Assembly (NCBI RefSeq): GCF_900107155.1
Contig: NZ_FNOX01000003.1
Location: forward strand, 310,001 to 374,000
Source of the DNA: Pseudomonas salomonii
Lineage (GTDB): Bacteria; Pseudomonadota; Gammaproteobacteria; Pseudomonadales; Pseudomonadaceae
DNA length: 64,000 nucleotides
Direction of reading: 5' to 3'
This document shows, one piece after another, positions 47,219 to 60,304 of this stretch (positions are counted from its first letter, which is position 1; every line of letters begins with the position of its first letter). The notes beneath the pieces are model-generated. The model was not told the origin of the DNA. It ran no database searches and saw only the letters and a program-made list of their open reading frames with translations. A program made the translations under genes and the position numbers.

Positions 47219-49006
47219 CTAGCCTTGGTTTTTCGCAACCTCACCGCCATCACTGAATTGTAACGCCGCCAACCGTGCATACAGCGGGTTGCTCGCGATC
47301 AACTGTTGATGCGTTCCCACCGCCACCAGCTTGCCCTGGTCCATCACCGCAATGCGGTCGGCGTTCTTCACCGTGGCCAGCCGATGCGCAATCACCAGCG
47401 TGGTGCGGCCCTGCATCAGTTGCGGCAAGGCTTGCTGGATCAAGTGTTCACTCTGCGCATCGAGGGCGCTGGTGGCTTCGTCCAGCAGCAGGATCGGCGC
47501 GTCCACCAGCAACGCGCGGGCGATGGCCAGGCGCTGGCGCTGGCCGCCGGACAGGCCCATGCCGCCGTCGCCCAGATGGGTCTGGTAGCCGTCGGGCATT
47601 TGCAGGATGAAGTCGTGGGCGTGGGCGATGCGTGCCGCGGCTTCGACCTGTTCGCGGGTGGCGGACGGGTTGCCGTAACGGATGTTCTCCTCAACGCTGC
47701 CGAAAAACAGCGCCGGGCTCTGGGACACCAAGGCGAAATGACGGCGCAGGTCCATCGGCTCGAGTTCAGTCAGCGCGTGCCCTTCGAGCAGGATGCGGCC
47801 CTGCTGCGGGTCGTAGAAGCGCAGCAGCAAATCAAAGATCGTCGATTTACCCGCGCCGGATGGCCCGACCAACGCCAGGGTTTCGCCGGGGTTGATGCTC
47901 AGGCTCAAGCCGTCGATGGCGTAGCTGTCCGGCCGCGACGGGTAGGAAAAGCGCAGGTCTTGCAACTCCATACGACCACTGACCCGCTCCGGCAACTGCA
48001 CGGTGCCTTCGGCGGGGGCTTGGATATCGTTGCTTGATTGCAACAGTTCGCCAATCCGCTCGGCGGCACCGGCGGCACGCTGCAGCTCGCCGAGCACTTC
48101 GCTCAGGGTGCCCACCGCACTGCCGACGATCAGGCTGTAAAACACGAACGCCGCCAGCTCACCGCCGGAAATGCGCCCACTGATCACATCCATACCGCCC
48201 ACCCACAGCATCACGCCCACGGCGCCGAGCACCAGCATGATCACCAGCGTAATCAGCCAGGCGCGCTGTGCAATGCGTTTACGCGCGGTAGCAAACGCCT
48301 CCTCCACGGTGACGGCAAAGCGCTGTTCGTCCTGCACCTGGTGGTTGTAGGCCTGCACGGTCTTGATCTGGCCAAGCGTCTCCGACACGTAGCTGCCCAC
48401 ATCGGCAATACGGTCCTGGCTCAGCCGCGACAGGCTGCGCACGCGACGACCGAAGATCAGGATCGGCGCCAGCACCAGCGGCAGCGCCACCACCACGATG
48501 CTGGTGAGTTTGGGGTTGGTGACAAACAACAGCACGATGCCGCCGATGACCATCAAGGCATTGCGCAGGAACAGCGACAGGGACGAGCCGATCACCGATT
48601 GCAGCAAAGTAGTGTCGGTGGTCAGCCGCGACTGGATCTCCGAACTGCGGTTGTTCTCGTAAAAGCCTGGGTGCAGGTAGATCAGGTGATTGAAGACTTG
48701 CCGACGAATGTCCGCCACCACCCGTTCGCCGATCCACGACACCAGGTAAAACCGCGCAAACGTACCCACGGCCAGCCCCAGTACCAGCACCATGAACAGG
48801 CCGATGGACTGGTTGAGCAGGTGCGGCGACTGGGTCATGAAGCCTTGGTCCACCAGCAGGCGAATACCCTGCCCCATGGACAAGGTGATGCCGGCGGTGA
48901 CAATCAGCGCCAGCAAGGCGCCCAGCGCCTGCCAACGGTAGGGCGCGATAAAGCGGCTGGCCAGGCGAATGGCACGGCGTTGACGGACTGAGAACATGGC
49001 GGGCAT
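47219..49006 (-). CDS. MsbA-like ABC exporter (fused membrane and ATPase domains)
   Basis: A 595-residue half-transporter. Six membrane helices (about 20-310) are followed by an ATPase domain with Walker A LVGPSGAGKSTIFDLL, Q-loop LVSQSPALFFGSVEENI, signature GLSGGQRQRLAIARALL and Walker B ILLLDEATSALD. It resembles multidrug or lipid exporters of the MsbA/BmrA group; the true MsbA is usually next to lipid-core genes, which are absent here, so the substrate is unknown. Starts at 49006 (MPAMFSV), 48997 (MFSV) and 49033 are all possible; none has a strong ribosome-binding site. Confidence 0.85.
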   Translation of the reverse strand: MPAMFSVRQRRAIRLASRFIAPYRWQALGALLALIVTAGITLSMGQGIRLLVDQGFMTQSPHLLNQSIGLFMVLVLGLAVGTFARFYLVSWIGERVVADIRRQVFNHLIYLHPGFYENNRSSEIQSRLTTDTTLLQSVIGSSLSLFLRNALMVIGGIVLLFVTNPKLTSIVVVALPLVLAPILIFGRRVRSLSRLSQDRIADVGSYVSETLGQIKTVQAYNHQVQDEQRFAVTVEEAFATARKRIAQRAWLITLVIMLVLGAVGVMLWVGGMDVISGRISGGELAAFVFYSLIVGSAVGTLSEVLGELQRAAGAAERIGELLQSSNDIQAPAEGTVQLPERVSGRMELQDLRFSYPSRPDSYAIDGLSLSINPGETLALVGPSGAGKSTIFDLLLRFYDPQQGRILLEGHALTELEPMDLRRHFALVSQSPALFFGSVEENIRYGNPSATREQVEAAARIAHAHDFILQMPDGYQTHLGDGGMGLSGGQRQRLAIARALLVDAPILLLDEATSALDAQSEHLIQQALPQLMQGRTTLVIAHRLATVKNADRIAVMDQGKLVAVGTHQQLIASNPLYARLAALQFSDGGEVAKNQG

Positions 49007-49241
49007 ACCGATGAGGAACCTGTACACCAACATTGGGGGAACTTAGCTAAATAACAATGCGTCAGGTTAATTATGCCCGCCGATATCGATGCCTAGAGGC
49101 TATCGGTCTAACGCCTGGGTGGAAATTTGTATCGGTTTCTGCTGGACTGGGCGTTCGAACCGGTGATCGTGTAAGGAGTTGTAATAGCGCGGTCACGCGG
49201 GGGGATTAGATTAGGTACACAACCTGATGAGGAGACAGGCC

Positions 49242-49415
49242 ATGACCTTGCAAAACAGCAGTGATGCCAAAATTGAAGTGATTCGCCAGCCGCAGCAGTT
49301 GCCGTGCTCGTATATCGATGCCAAGGGCCGCGAAGTGCAGATTACCGAAGAAATGATCCAGCAAGCGTGCAGCGACCTGGAACAGCGACTGGTCAAACCT
49401 GCCAAGCAAGGCTGA
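49242..49415 (+). CDS. PA1571 family small protein
   Basis: A 57-residue protein (MTLQNSSDAKIEVIRQPQQL and onward to EMIQQACSDLEQRLV). It matches the small family known as PA1571 in P. aeruginosa, predicted to be cytoplasmic, of unknown function. GGAG lies at the right distance before the ATG at 49242; an ATG five codons earlier has none. The gene is followed by its own terminator. Confidence 0.8.
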   Translation: MTLQNSSDAKIEVIRQPQQLPCSYIDAKGREVQITEEMIQQACSDLEQRLVKPAKQG

Positions 49416-49434
49416 CGCGCCCACGCTCTTTCAG

Positions 49435-49460
49435 ACCCGGCCTCTATGGCCGGGTTTTTT
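49435..49460 (+). terminator. Rho-independent terminator of the PA1571-family gene
   Basis: acccggcc/ggccgggt arms with a 4-5 base loop and six T residues. Confidence 0.88.
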
Positions 49461-49497
49461 ATGCCTGGATGTTTGTGCTCGGTTTTGCGTGGCAGTC

Positions 49498-50640
49498 CTA
49501 TAAAGGCATGGCGCCCAATGCAGTGACGATGTTCGACAACACTGCCGACTCGCCATTGATCCGCACCTTCAAGCCATCGAGCTCGCGACGCTCCGGGTAA
49601 TGCTTGCGCAGCAGGTCAAACGCCTTGCGCTGCTCTTGCACGGTGCCTACGAGACTACGGCGAAAATCCGCATCATCGCGGCGCGGGTCATACACACTGC
49701 GGCACAAGGTCGCCAGCGCCCAGGCCGGGTCTGTCGAGGCATTAAGATGCACCTCGGTCAGCCATGGCTGCGGCAGCAAATCAGCCAGCTGAATACCGGG
49801 TTCCTGGCCCAGATAGGCGCAGAACGCCTGGTAGATCTGCGCCGTGCCGCGCTGTTTGCCGTCGAGGCTGTAGCCGGCGATATGCGGTGTGGCCAGCACG
49901 CACAGGTCGGCCAGGTCGACGTCCACTTCGGGCTCGCCTTCCCACACGTCCAGCACCGCTTGCAGGTCTTCGCGCTCCAGCAGCACCTGGCGCAGGGCCG
50001 CGTTATCGACGACAGGGCCGCGGCTGGCGTTGATCAGCCAGGTGCCGGGCTTGAGACGGCCAAGGCGCTCACGATCAAACAGGTGCCAAGTGGAGCCATT
50101 GCCGGATTTGGTCAGCGGTGTGTGCAGGCTGATCACGTCGCACTGCTCGATGATCTGCGCCAGGCTCACGTAATCGCCGTCTTCGGCGATCTGCCGTGGG
50201 GGGTCGCACACCAGCACGTTCCAGCCCAGGCCTTTAAGCACCTTGACCAGACGCCCGCCCACTTCACCGGCACCGACCACGCCGTAAGTGCGCTGGTTCA
50301 GGTCGGCGCCTTCGATTTCGGCCAGGGTCTGCAAACTGCCCAGCACGTAGTCCACCACGCCGCGGGCATTGCAGCCTGGGGCGCTGGACCAGGTGATACC
50401 GGCCTGCTTGAAGTAATCCAGGTCCAGGTGATCGGTACCGATGGTGCAGGTGCCCACAAAGCGCACCTTGGAGCCGTCCAACAAGGCACGGTTGACGTTG
50501 GTGACCGAGCGCACCAGCAGCACATCGGCCTGCTCGACCGTGGCGCGGTCGATGGAACGCCCGGGTACGCGGCGAATCTCGCCAAACCCTTCGAAGAAGG
50601 CATCGAGCAGCGGAATATTTTCGTCGGCAACAATCAACAT
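49498..50640 (-). CDS. pdxB: Erythronate-4-phosphate dehydrogenase PdxB
   Basis: A 380-residue D-2-hydroxyacid dehydrogenase acting in the second step of pyridoxal-5'-phosphate synthesis. The NAD motif is [21 protein letters not shown]; catalytic residues are Arg in [16 protein letters not shown] and His in [14 protein letters not shown]. The C-terminal PdxB dimerisation domain (from about 285) separates it from other family members. AAGGAGCC precedes the ATG at 50640. The upstream region holds only REP-derived sequence. Confidence 0.95.
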   Translation of the reverse strand: MLIVADENIPLLDAFFEGFGEIRRVPGRSIDRATVEQADVLLVRSVTNVNRALLDGSKVRFVGTCTIGTDHLDLDYFKQAGITWSSAPGCNARGVVDYVLGSLQTLAEIEGADLNQRTYGVVGAGEVGGRLVKVLKGLGWNVLVCDPPRQIAEDGDYVSLAQIIEQCDVISLHTPLTKSGNGSTWHLFDRERLGRLKPGTWLINASRGPVVDNAALRQVLLEREDLQAVLDVWEGEPEVDVDLADLCVLATPHIAGYSLDGKQRGTAQIYQAFCAYLGQEPGIQLADLLPQPWLTEVHLNASTDPAWALATLCRSVYDPRRDDADFRRSLVGTVQEQRKAFDLLRKHYPERRELDGLKVRINGESAVLSNIVTALGAMPL

Positions 50641-50689
50641 GGCAGGCTCCTTTCGCGGATTGGCAGTGTACAGGGATGCGTAGTTTGAG

Positions 50690-50725
50690 TGTGGGAGCCA
50701 GCTCCCACACAAGTCCGCTCCCACA
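50690..50725. repeat. Short REP-derived palindrome
   Basis: tgtgggagccagctcccaca plus a following gtccgctcccaca, nearly identical in layout to the copy at 42848-42883. It lies between the divergent pdxB and MATE genes. Confidence 0.7.
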
Positions 50726-50843
50726 GGATTCTGAGGTGCCCGACAGGTCGCATTACAAATCAGCAACACAGGTTTTTTCCTGACCACTGCGTCAAAGCGT
50801 AGACTTCGCCGTCCTTTGCACCTCTTTTACTGGACACCCGCAC

Positions 50844-52226
50844 GTGAACACCGCCACCGCCACCCTTTCCCGCCCCGCCCGCGTCAGTCGCGAGGTCCGC
50901 AGCCTGCTGACCCTCGCCCTGCCGATCATGATCGGCCAACTCGCCACCACGGCCATGGGCTTTGTCGATGCGGTGATGGCCGGGCGCGTGAGCCCGCGAG
51001 ACCTGGCGGCGGTGGCCTTGGGCAACTCGATCTGGATTCCGGTGTACCTGCTGATGACCGGCACGCTGCTGGCCACCACGCCCAAAGTCGCCCAGCGCTT
51101 CGGCGCCGGTCACCACACCGAGATTGGCCCGCTGGTGCGCCAATCCCTGTGGCTGGCAGTGGTGGTGGGCATCACTGCCTTGCTGATGCTGATCAGCGCC
51201 GAGCCGATCCTGCACGCAATGAATGTCGACCCCGAGTTGATCAAGCCCTGCATGGCCTACCTGCACGGCATCGCTTCCGGCATGCCCGCCATCGCCCTGT
51301 ATTACGTGTTGCGTTGCTTCAGTGATGGCCTGGGCCGGACGCGCCCCAGCATGGTCATGGGCCTGTGCGGGCTGGCGTTGAACATTCCACTGAACTACGT
51401 GTTCATTTATGGCCACTTCGGTGTGCCGGCCATGGGCGGCGTGGGCTGTGGCTGGGCTACAGCCATTGTGATGTGGGTGATGATGCTCGGCCTCGCCGCC
51501 TGGACCCGCTGGGCACCGGCGTATCAGAGCAGCGAGTTGTTCAAGCGTTTCGACTGGCCGCAATGGGCCGTGATCAAGCGCGTGCTGGGCATCGGTCTGC
51601 CGATCGGGATCGCCGTGTTTGCCGAATCGAGCATCTTTGCGGTGATCGCCCTGCTGATCGGCAGCCTGGGCGCCAACGTGGTCGCCGGGCATCAGATCGC
51701 GCTGAACTTCAGCTCGCTGGTGTTTATGATTCCCTATTCGCTGAGCATGGCGGTCACGGTGCGGGTCGGCCAGGCACTGGGCCGTGGCGAGCCGCGTGAA
51801 GCACGCTTTGCCGCCGGGGTCGGCATGGGCACGGCACTGACCTACGCGTGCCTGTCCTGCAGCCTGATGCTGCTGTTTCGCGAACAGATTGCCACGATTT
51901 ACACGCCTGACCCGCTGGTGATCCATGTGGCATCGATGCTGATCGTGTTTGCGGCGCTGTTCCAGTTCTCCGACGCGATCCAGGTCACTGCTGCCGGCGC
52001 GCTGCGTGGCTACCAGGACACACGGGTGACCATGGTGTTGACCTTGTTTGCTTACTGGGGCGTGGGGTTGCCGGTGGGTTATGCCTTGGGGCTGACCGAC
52101 TGGCTGGGCGCAGCGAGCGGGCCGAGTGGGCTGTGGCAAGGGCTGATCGTGGGCTTGAGCTGCGCCGCAGCGATGCTGGTGATCCGCCTGGCACGCAGCG
52201 CGCGCCGGCGGATTCGCCTGGTTTAA
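50844..52226 (+). CDS. MATE family multidrug efflux transporter (NorM/PmpM type)
   Basis: A 460-residue transporter with 12 predicted membrane helices arranged in two homologous halves; the first starts [27 protein letters not shown] and the second around [15 protein letters not shown]. It belongs to the NorM branch that exports cationic drugs in exchange for H+ or Na+; PmpM of P. aeruginosa is a likely relative. It starts with GTG. Its stop overlaps the convergent tusA stop by four bases. Confidence 0.9.
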   Translation: MNTATATLSRPARVSREVRSLLTLALPIMIGQLATTAMGFVDAVMAGRVSPRDLAAVALGNSIWIPVYLLMTGTLLATTPKVAQRFGAGHHTEIGPLVRQSLWLAVVVGITALLMLISAEPILHAMNVDPELIKPCMAYLHGIASGMPAIALYYVLRCFSDGLGRTRPSMVMGLCGLALNIPLNYVFIYGHFGVPAMGGVGCGWATAIVMWVMMLGLAAWTRWAPAYQSSELFKRFDWPQWAVIKRVLGIGLPIGIAVFAESSIFAVIALLIGSLGANVVAGHQIALNFSSLVFMIPYSLSMAVTVRVGQALGRGEPREARFAAGVGMGTALTYACLSCSLMLLFREQIATIYTPDPLVIHVASMLIVFAALFQFSDAIQVTAAGALRGYQDTRVTMVLTLFAYWGVGLPVGYALGLTDWLGAASGPSGLWQGLIVGLSCAAAMLVIRLARSARRRIRLV

Positions 52227-52474
52227 GCGGACTTCTTGCGAATCCAGTACAGGTATTTGCCGGCCTGCTCCTGCTGATCCACCAGTTCGTGGTCGAGGAA
52301 CACGCAGAATTTGGGAATATCACGGCGGGTCGACGGGTCGGTGGCGATCACCTTGAGCAAGCCGCCCGGCGGCAGGTCGCGGATGTGCTGGTGCAACATC
52401 ATCACCGGCTCCGGGCAGTTGAGGCCGGTGGCGTCGAGCACAGCGTCTACAGGCAGGTCGAGGGTTTGATTCAT
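52223..52474 (-). CDS. tusA: Sulfur carrier protein TusA
   Basis: An 83-residue carrier delivering persulfide sulfur, for example in 2-thiouridine tRNA modification. The signature [19 protein letters not shown] contains the acceptor Cys20. The C-terminal tail [10 protein letters not shown] is typical of the Pseudomonas form. AGGAG precedes the ATG. No other Tus gene is nearby. Confidence 0.93.
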   Translation of the reverse strand: MNQTLDLPVDAVLDATGLNCPEPVMMLHQHIRDLPPGGLLKVIATDPSTRRDIPKFCVFLDHELVDQQEQAGKYLYWIRKKSA

Positions 52475-52506
52475 ACATCACTCCTGAAACGGGCGCCGCT
52501 CAACAA

Positions 52507-52596
52507 TGTGGGAGCGGGCTTGCTCGCGAAGACGCGGGCACATTCAATATAAATTTCGACTGTTATACCGCTTTCGCGAGCAAGCCCGCTCCCACA
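52507..52596. repeat. REPIN
   Basis: A 90-bp inverted REP pair between tusA and rlmM; its internal spacer is A/T-rich. Confidence 0.9.
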
Positions 52597-52619
52597 TTTA
52601 AACTGAGCCAGACACACAA

Positions 52620-53696
52620 TCAGCGGGATTTAGGTTTCTTCGTATCCACCAAGCGACGCAAATGGCAGGTCACTTCCTCACGGTCGTGATACAGCTGTTT
52701 GCAGCCGATCTCCACCCGAATGCCACGGGCCTTAAAGCCCTCTTCGATGCGCTCAAGCAAACGCTTCACCTCAGCATAACGCTGCTTCATCGGCAGTTTC
52801 AGGTTCACCACCGCTTCGCGGCAATGCCCTTCGCCAATCCAGGTTTCCAGCAGTGCGGCGTTACGCGCCGGTTTCTCGACGATATCGCAGACCATCCAGT
52901 CCACCGGCTGCTTGGGCACGAAGGTAAAGCCGTCGGCCATCAAGTGCTGTACCAGGCCGGTGTCCATCAGGCTTTCGGCCATGGGGCCGTTGTCGATGGC
53001 GGTCACCAGCATACCGCGGTTGACCAGTTGCCAGGTCCAGCCGCCGGGTGCTGCGCCGAGGTCGACGCCGGTCATGTCGCCGTGCAGGCGTTCGTCCCAC
53101 TGGTCGCGGGGGATGAAGTGGTGCCAGGCTTCTTCCAGCTTCAGGGTCGAACGGCTGGGCGCGTCACGCGGGAACTTGAGACGCGGGATGCCCATCGGCC
53201 ACATGGCCGAGTTGTTCGACTCGGCCAGGCCCATGAACACTTCGCGGCCACTTTTGAAGGTCAGCAGCAGGCGCGGCTTGCTCGGGTCGTCCACCAGCTT
53301 GCCGGCATTGAGCAGGGCTTTGCGCAGGTGCACTTCGAATTTCTTGCAGAAGTTCGACAGCTCTTTGCCGTCGTTGGTGTCGACCATCTCCAGCCACAGG
53401 CTGCCGCACACCGGGAATTCGCGCAGGTGGGCGAGGATCACGCTGATGCGGTCGGTTTCCGGCAGGTCGATAAATACCCCGCGCGCCCACTGCCTTGGGA
53501 AGATCAGCTCGGCAAACCGCTGGCCGTGCATCAAGCGCTGGGCGCCGTCTTCTTCGGTGCAGACAAATTCGGCGCAGGCGCTGCCGGTCTTGGCCTTGGC
53601 GTAGCCGGAAACGTTCAGGCGCGCGGCGTGTTCCGCGATCTCGGAACAGACTTCGCCTTCAAAACCCGGGCGGCAGTGCATAAAAAGGGTGTTCAT
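52620..53696 (-). CDS. rlmM: 23S rRNA 2'-O-ribose C2498 methyltransferase RlmM
   Basis: A 358-residue methyltransferase. The N-terminal THUMP-like region (about 1-170) is followed by the Rossmann SAM domain with GVDLGAAPGGWTWQLV and the catalytic tetrad residues of RrmJ-type 2'-O methyltransferases (lysine in NLKLPMKQRY). The start ATG at 53696 follows AGGAG; the TTG one codon upstream is not needed. The divergent acnA lies 196 bp away. Confidence 0.93.
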   Translation of the reverse strand: MNTLFMHCRPGFEGEVCSEIAEHAARLNVSGYAKAKTGSACAEFVCTEEDGAQRLMHGQRFAELIFPRQWARGVFIDLPETDRISVILAHLREFPVCGSLWLEMVDTNDGKELSNFCKKFEVHLRKALLNAGKLVDDPSKPRLLLTFKSGREVFMGLAESNNSAMWPMGIPRLKFPRDAPSRSTLKLEEAWHHFIPRDQWDERLHGDMTGVDLGAAPGGWTWQLVNRGMLVTAIDNGPMAESLMDTGLVQHLMADGFTFVPKQPVDWMVCDIVEKPARNAALLETWIGEGHCREAVVNLKLPMKQRYAEVKRLLERIEEGFKARGIRVEIGCKQLYHDREEVTCHLRRLVDTKKPKSR

Positions 53697-53779
53697 CAAC
53701 TCTCCTGGTGACTCAACCGGCCTTGCGCTATCGCAATACCTGTCATGAAAACGCGCGCATGATAGCCGAGTTCGGAACC

Positions 53780-53809
53780 TTGGACTTAACGATAGAGTCC
53801 AGTTATTAG
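53780..53809 (+). promoter_or_regulatory. Possible acnA promoter
   Basis: TTGGAC, 18 bases, TATTAG, 83 bp before acnA. The -35 lies inside an imperfect inverted repeat (ttggact/agtcca) that may be an operator. Confidence 0.35.
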
Positions 53810-53892
53810 CCTGCTAATGAAAACAGCGCTAAGTTGAAAGCTCTGTTCGTCCCGTCAGGTCCGTAGCCGTGCGGACCATAAGGAGTCATGTA

Positions 53893-56634
<2,742 letters not shown>

Positions 56635-56653
56635 GCAACACTGCAAAACCAAA

Positions 56654-56743
56654 TGTGGGAGCGGGCTTGCTCGCGAATGCGGTGGGTCAGTCAATTAAAG
56701 TATCGACTGACACTGCGCATTCGCGAGCAAGCCCGCTCCCACA
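56654..56743. repeat. REPIN
   Basis: A 90-bp inverted REP pair between the convergent acnA and the lpxO-type gene. Confidence 0.9.
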
Positions 56744-56762
56744 GTTTTGATCGTATTTCAAT

Positions 56763-57701
56763 TTAGCCGAACAGCCACTTCCACAACAGCACCAACACAA
56801 CCACCGCCAGCACCGGCCGCGCAATGCGGTAGGCCTTCGGATGCTTGCGCTTCCACTGCTTGACCACACCACTGAACTTGTCGCTGAAGGTCTTGCTCCA
56901 GGCATAGGCCTGGTTGATCCCGCCCACCCGTTCGTCATCCAGGTTTTGCGGCGCTGTCGCGCGGCCCAGCTGCTTGCTGACCCAGCGGTTGACGCCGGTC
57001 ATGAGGCGGTTGCTCAGCGGGCGTTCGATATCGCAGAACAGAATCACACGGGTGTGCTCGGTTTCGTTCTTCACCCAGTGCACGTAAGTTTCATCGAACA
57101 TCACGTCTTCACCGTCGCGCCACGCGTAAACCTGGCCGTCGACAAAGATGCGGCAGTCGTCGGAGTTCGGCGTGGACAGGCCCAAGTGATAACGCAGGGA
57201 ACCGGCAAACGGATCGCGGTGCGGGTTGAGGTGGCTGCCGCCCGGCAACAGCGCGAACATCGCGCCCTTGACGTTGGGGATGCTGCTGACCAAGGCCACG
57301 GTTTTCGGGCACAGCGCCTCGGCCGATGGCAGCGGTTTGTCATACCACTTGAGGTAGAAACGCTTCCAGCCCTTCTTGAAGAACGAGCCGAAACCGGCGT
57401 CGTTGTTCTTTTCGGCGGCGCGAATATAACCCTCGTCGAACAGGTGCATGGCCTCTTCGCGGATCACTTCCCAGTTGTCCTTGAGCACATCCAGTTCCGG
57501 GAACTTGCTGCGGTCCAGGTACGGCTTGGACGGCACGGCCGAGAACAGGTACATCAAGGCGTTATACGGGGCGAACAGGGCCGAATGGTTGACGAACTGG
57601 CGCAACACCGGCAAACGCGCCTTGCCGCGCAAGTGCACATACAGAATGCTGCCGATAAACAACGCCAGCACCGACAGTTTGGCGGCCAAAGAAAAGGTCA
57701 T
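56763..57701 (-). CDS. lpxO: LpxO-type Fe(II)/2-oxoglutarate lipid A hydroxylase
   Basis: A 312-residue protein of the aspartyl/asparaginyl beta-hydroxylase fold. An N-terminal membrane helix (LSVLALFIGSILYV) and a C-terminal hydrophobic tail (VLAVVVLVLLWKWLF) flank the catalytic domain. The iron ligands fit H-x-D in NPHRDPF (His161, Asp163) and His208 in YVHWVKN; Arg218 could bind 2-oxoglutarate. LpxO adds a 2-hydroxyl to the secondary acyl chain of lipid A. AGGAG precedes the ATG. Assignment to lipid A rather than another acyl substrate is by family. Confidence 0.85.
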   Translation of the reverse strand: MTFSLAAKLSVLALFIGSILYVHLRGKARLPVLRQFVNHSALFAPYNALMYLFSAVPSKPYLDRSKFPELDVLKDNWEVIREEAMHLFDEGYIRAAEKNNDAGFGSFFKKGWKRFYLKWYDKPLPSAEALCPKTVALVSSIPNVKGAMFALLPGGSHLNPHRDPFAGSLRYHLGLSTPNSDDCRIFVDGQVYAWRDGEDVMFDETYVHWVKNETEHTRVILFCDIERPLSNRLMTGVNRWVSKQLGRATAPQNLDDERVGGINQAYAWSKTFSDKFSGVVKQWKRKHPKAYRIARPVLAVVVLVLLWKWLFG

Positions 57702-57851
57702 GCAGCAACTCCTGAAAATAAGCGCCTGGCCAGCAACCTCCCGTCAACGGGAAACCAGACGTAGCAGCCGGCCATGATAAACACTTGGGCCATTATGCAG
57801 AAGGCCCAGGCCGACCGGCTGATATACATCAACTGCGATGATGAGCGGCCT

Positions 57852-57963
57852 ATCGTTCCCACGCTCCGCGTGGGAATGCAGCTTGTGACGCTCTGCGTCA
57901 CGCCTTCAAAGCAGGACGCAGAGCGTCCGGGGCGGCATTCCCACGCAGAGCGTGGGAACGATC
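57852..57963. repeat. Composite palindromic repeat, copy C (112 bp)
   Basis: Begins atcgttcccacgctccg and ends cagagcgtgggaacgat, with inner gtgacgctctgcgtcac and ggacgcagagcgtcc hairpins. It ends 14 bp before the cysK stop region. Same family as 3580-3714 and 12943-13050. Confidence 0.85.
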
Positions 57964-57977
57964 ATCACAGGTGAGCA

Positions 57978-58952
57978 TCACGCCTGGGTTTCTTGCTCGG
58001 TAAACAGATCGCTGAACAGCATGCTCGACAGGTAGCGCTCGCCGGAGTCCGGCAGGATCACCACGATGGTCTTGCCCTGCATTTCCGGCTTCTCGGCCAG
58101 ACGCACGGCCACCGCCATGGCCGCGCCGCAGGAAATACCGCACAAAATCCCCTCTTCCTGCATCAGGCGCAGGGCCATGGCCTTGGATTCGTCGTCGGTC
58201 ACCAGTTCCACGCGGTCAACCATTGACAGGTCGAGGTTTTTCGGCACAAACCCGGCGCCGATGCCCTGGATTTTATGCGGGCTCGGCTTGATTTCTTCAC
58301 CGGCCAGCGCCTGGGTGATCACCGGCGACACCCTCGGCTCAACCGCCACCGACAGAATCGGCTTGCCGGCAATGTTTTTGATATAGCGCGAAACCCCGGT
58401 AATGGTGCCGCCAGTGCCCACGCCCGCCACCAGCACGTCCACCGCGCCGTCGGTGTCGTTCCAGATTTCCGGGCCGGTGGTTTTCTCGTGAATTGCAGGG
58501 TTGGCCGGGTTTTCGAACTGGGCCGGCATAAAGTAGGTAGCCGGGTCGCCGGCGACAATTTCACCAGCCTTGTCGATGGCGCCCTTCATGCCCTTGGCCG
58601 GTTCAGTCAACACCAGCTCGGCGCCCAGGGCCTTGAGCACTTTACGGCGCTCGATGCTCATGGAGGCCGGCATGGTCAGCAGCAGCTTGTAGCCACGGGC
58701 GGCGGCGACAAACGCCAGGCCGATGCCGGTGTTGCCGGAGGTCGGCTCGACAATGGTCATGCCCGGCTTGAGTTTGCCGGTGCTTTCGGCGTCCCAGATC
58801 ATGTTGGCGCCAATGCGGCATTTCACCGAATAACCCGGGTTACGCCCCTCGATCTTGGCCAGGATGGTCACGCCACGCGGCGCAATGCGGTTGATCTGCA
58901 CCAGGGGCGTGTTACCGATGGAGTGCGCGTTGTCGGCAAAGATACGGCTCAT
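57978..58952 (-). CDS. cysK: Cysteine synthase A
   Basis: A 324-residue PLP enzyme making cysteine from O-acetylserine and sulfide. The PLP lysine is in [14 protein letters not shown] (Lys44), the substrate loop is [11 protein letters not shown] and the phosphate-binding loop is [11 protein letters not shown]. The ligand serine in the C-terminal part lies in [20 protein letters not shown] precedes the ATG. Its divergent neighbour is the DUF748 gene, as in P. aeruginosa. Confidence 0.94.
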   Translation of the reverse strand: MSRIFADNAHSIGNTPLVQINRIAPRGVTILAKIEGRNPGYSVKCRIGANMIWDAESTGKLKPGMTIVEPTSGNTGIGLAFVAAARGYKLLLTMPASMSIERRKVLKALGAELVLTEPAKGMKGAIDKAGEIVAGDPATYFMPAQFENPANPAIHEKTTGPEIWNDTDGAVDVLVAGVGTGGTITGVSRYIKNIAGKPILSVAVEPRVSPVITQALAGEEIKPSPHKIQGIGAGFVPKNLDLSMVDRVELVTDDESKAMALRLMQEEGILCGISCGAAMAVAVRLAEKPEMQGKTIVVILPDSGERYLSSMLFSDLFTEQETQA

Positions 58953-59076
58953 GACGGGTCCTTAAGGCAATTTCAAGAAGGCCCCAAGGGTATGCCTCAG
59001 GCCTTTGGGCGTCCAGTCAGAGGAACGTTGCGCCCGCGCGTGCGGTCCATCGCCTATACCGTTGGAGAGCATTGAC

Positions 59077-60153
59077 ATGAAACGTCGCTACAGTGGGCTG
59101 CTATGGATCGTCGCCGTACTGGTGGTAGTACTGATCGCCCTGGACCTGGCCCTGCCCTATCTGGTGCGCAATTACCTGAACGACAAGCTGGCCGACATGG
59201 GCGATTACCGTGGCCAGGTCACTGACGTGGACTTGGCCTTGTGGCGTGGTGCCTACCGCATTAATGGCCTGAAAATTGTCAAGGTCGACGGCAAAGTGCC
59301 GGTGCCGTTCGTCAACGCGCCGCTGATTGAATTTGCGGTCAGCTGGCACTCGTTGTGGTACGACCATGCCGTCGTCGCCGAGGGCCATTTCGTAAAGCCT
59401 GAAATCAACTTCGTCGACGGCGGTGCCAACAAACAGGCGTCCCAAACCGGTAAGGGCACAGACTGGCAGCAACAGTTGAAAAAACTGCTGCCGATCACGC
59501 TGAATGAAGTGCGCATTGAAGATGGCAAGATCGCCTTTCATAATTTCAGCTCCAAGCCCCAGGTGAACATCAAGGCCACCGAGGTCAATGCCAGTCTGTA
59601 CAACCTGACCAACGTGGTAGACCTCAAAGGCAAACGCGACGCGCGATTCGAAGGCAAGGCCCTGCTGCAGGGCCAGGCCCCTATGGAGGCCAACGCAACC
59701 TTTGATCCTTTAAATAATTTTGAAGACTTCGAATTCCGCTTCCGCGCCCGCGACTTGCAACTTAAACGCATGAACGACTTCGCCTCGGCCTATGGCAAAT
59801 TCGACTTCAAGGCTGGTACCGGCGACGTGGTGATTGAAGCCCAAGCGGAAAAAGGCCAGCTCACTGGCTATATCAAGCCGCTGCTGCGCGATGTAGAAGT
59901 GTTCGACTGGAAACAGGACGTGGAAAACAAGGACAAAAACATCTTCCGCTCGATCTGGGAAGCCGTGGTAGGCACCAGCGAAACCGTGCTCAAAAACCAG
60001 AACAAAAACCAGTTTGCCACCCGCGTGGAACTCAGTGGCAGCGTGCATCAGCAAGATATCAGCGCGTTCTCTGCGTTTTTGGCGATTTTGCGCAATGGTT
60101 TTATTCAAGCGTTCAACGCTCGGTATGAACAACCCAAGCCTTCCGCCAACTAA
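59077..60153 (+). CDS. DUF748 family AsmA-like protein
   Basis: A 358-residue protein with an N-terminal membrane anchor (GLLWIVAVLVVVLIALDLAL) and an extended beta-rich periplasmic part (VTDVDLALWRGAYRINGLKI; VRIEDGKIAFHNFSSKPQVN). DUF748 proteins are related to AsmA/TamB-type proteins implicated in outer-membrane lipid transport; no specific role is known. GGAGAGC precedes the ATG at 59077. The ORF opens 24 codons earlier without a site. Confidence 0.82.
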   Translation: MKRRYSGLLWIVAVLVVVLIALDLALPYLVRNYLNDKLADMGDYRGQVTDVDLALWRGAYRINGLKIVKVDGKVPVPFVNAPLIEFAVSWHSLWYDHAVVAEGHFVKPEINFVDGGANKQASQTGKGTDWQQQLKKLLPITLNEVRIEDGKIAFHNFSSKPQVNIKATEVNASLYNLTNVVDLKGKRDARFEGKALLQGQAPMEANATFDPLNNFEDFEFRFRARDLQLKRMNDFASAYGKFDFKAGTGDVVIEAQAEKGQLTGYIKPLLRDVEVFDWKQDVENKDKNIFRSIWEAVVGTSETVLKNQNKNQFATRVELSGSVHQQDISAFSAFLAILRNGFIQAFNARYEQPKPSAN

Positions 60154-60304
60154 CCCTGGGAGCTCCCACATAAGCATCAGCATAACCCCCGCCCGTTGGC
60201 CTGCGATGTGACCGGCCATTCAGAGACTGAATAACCCGTCTGCGTTCACAGTCGCCGGGGCTGCGCGGTATAGTCCGGGCATTGATGAATTCGAGGAATG
60301 ACCG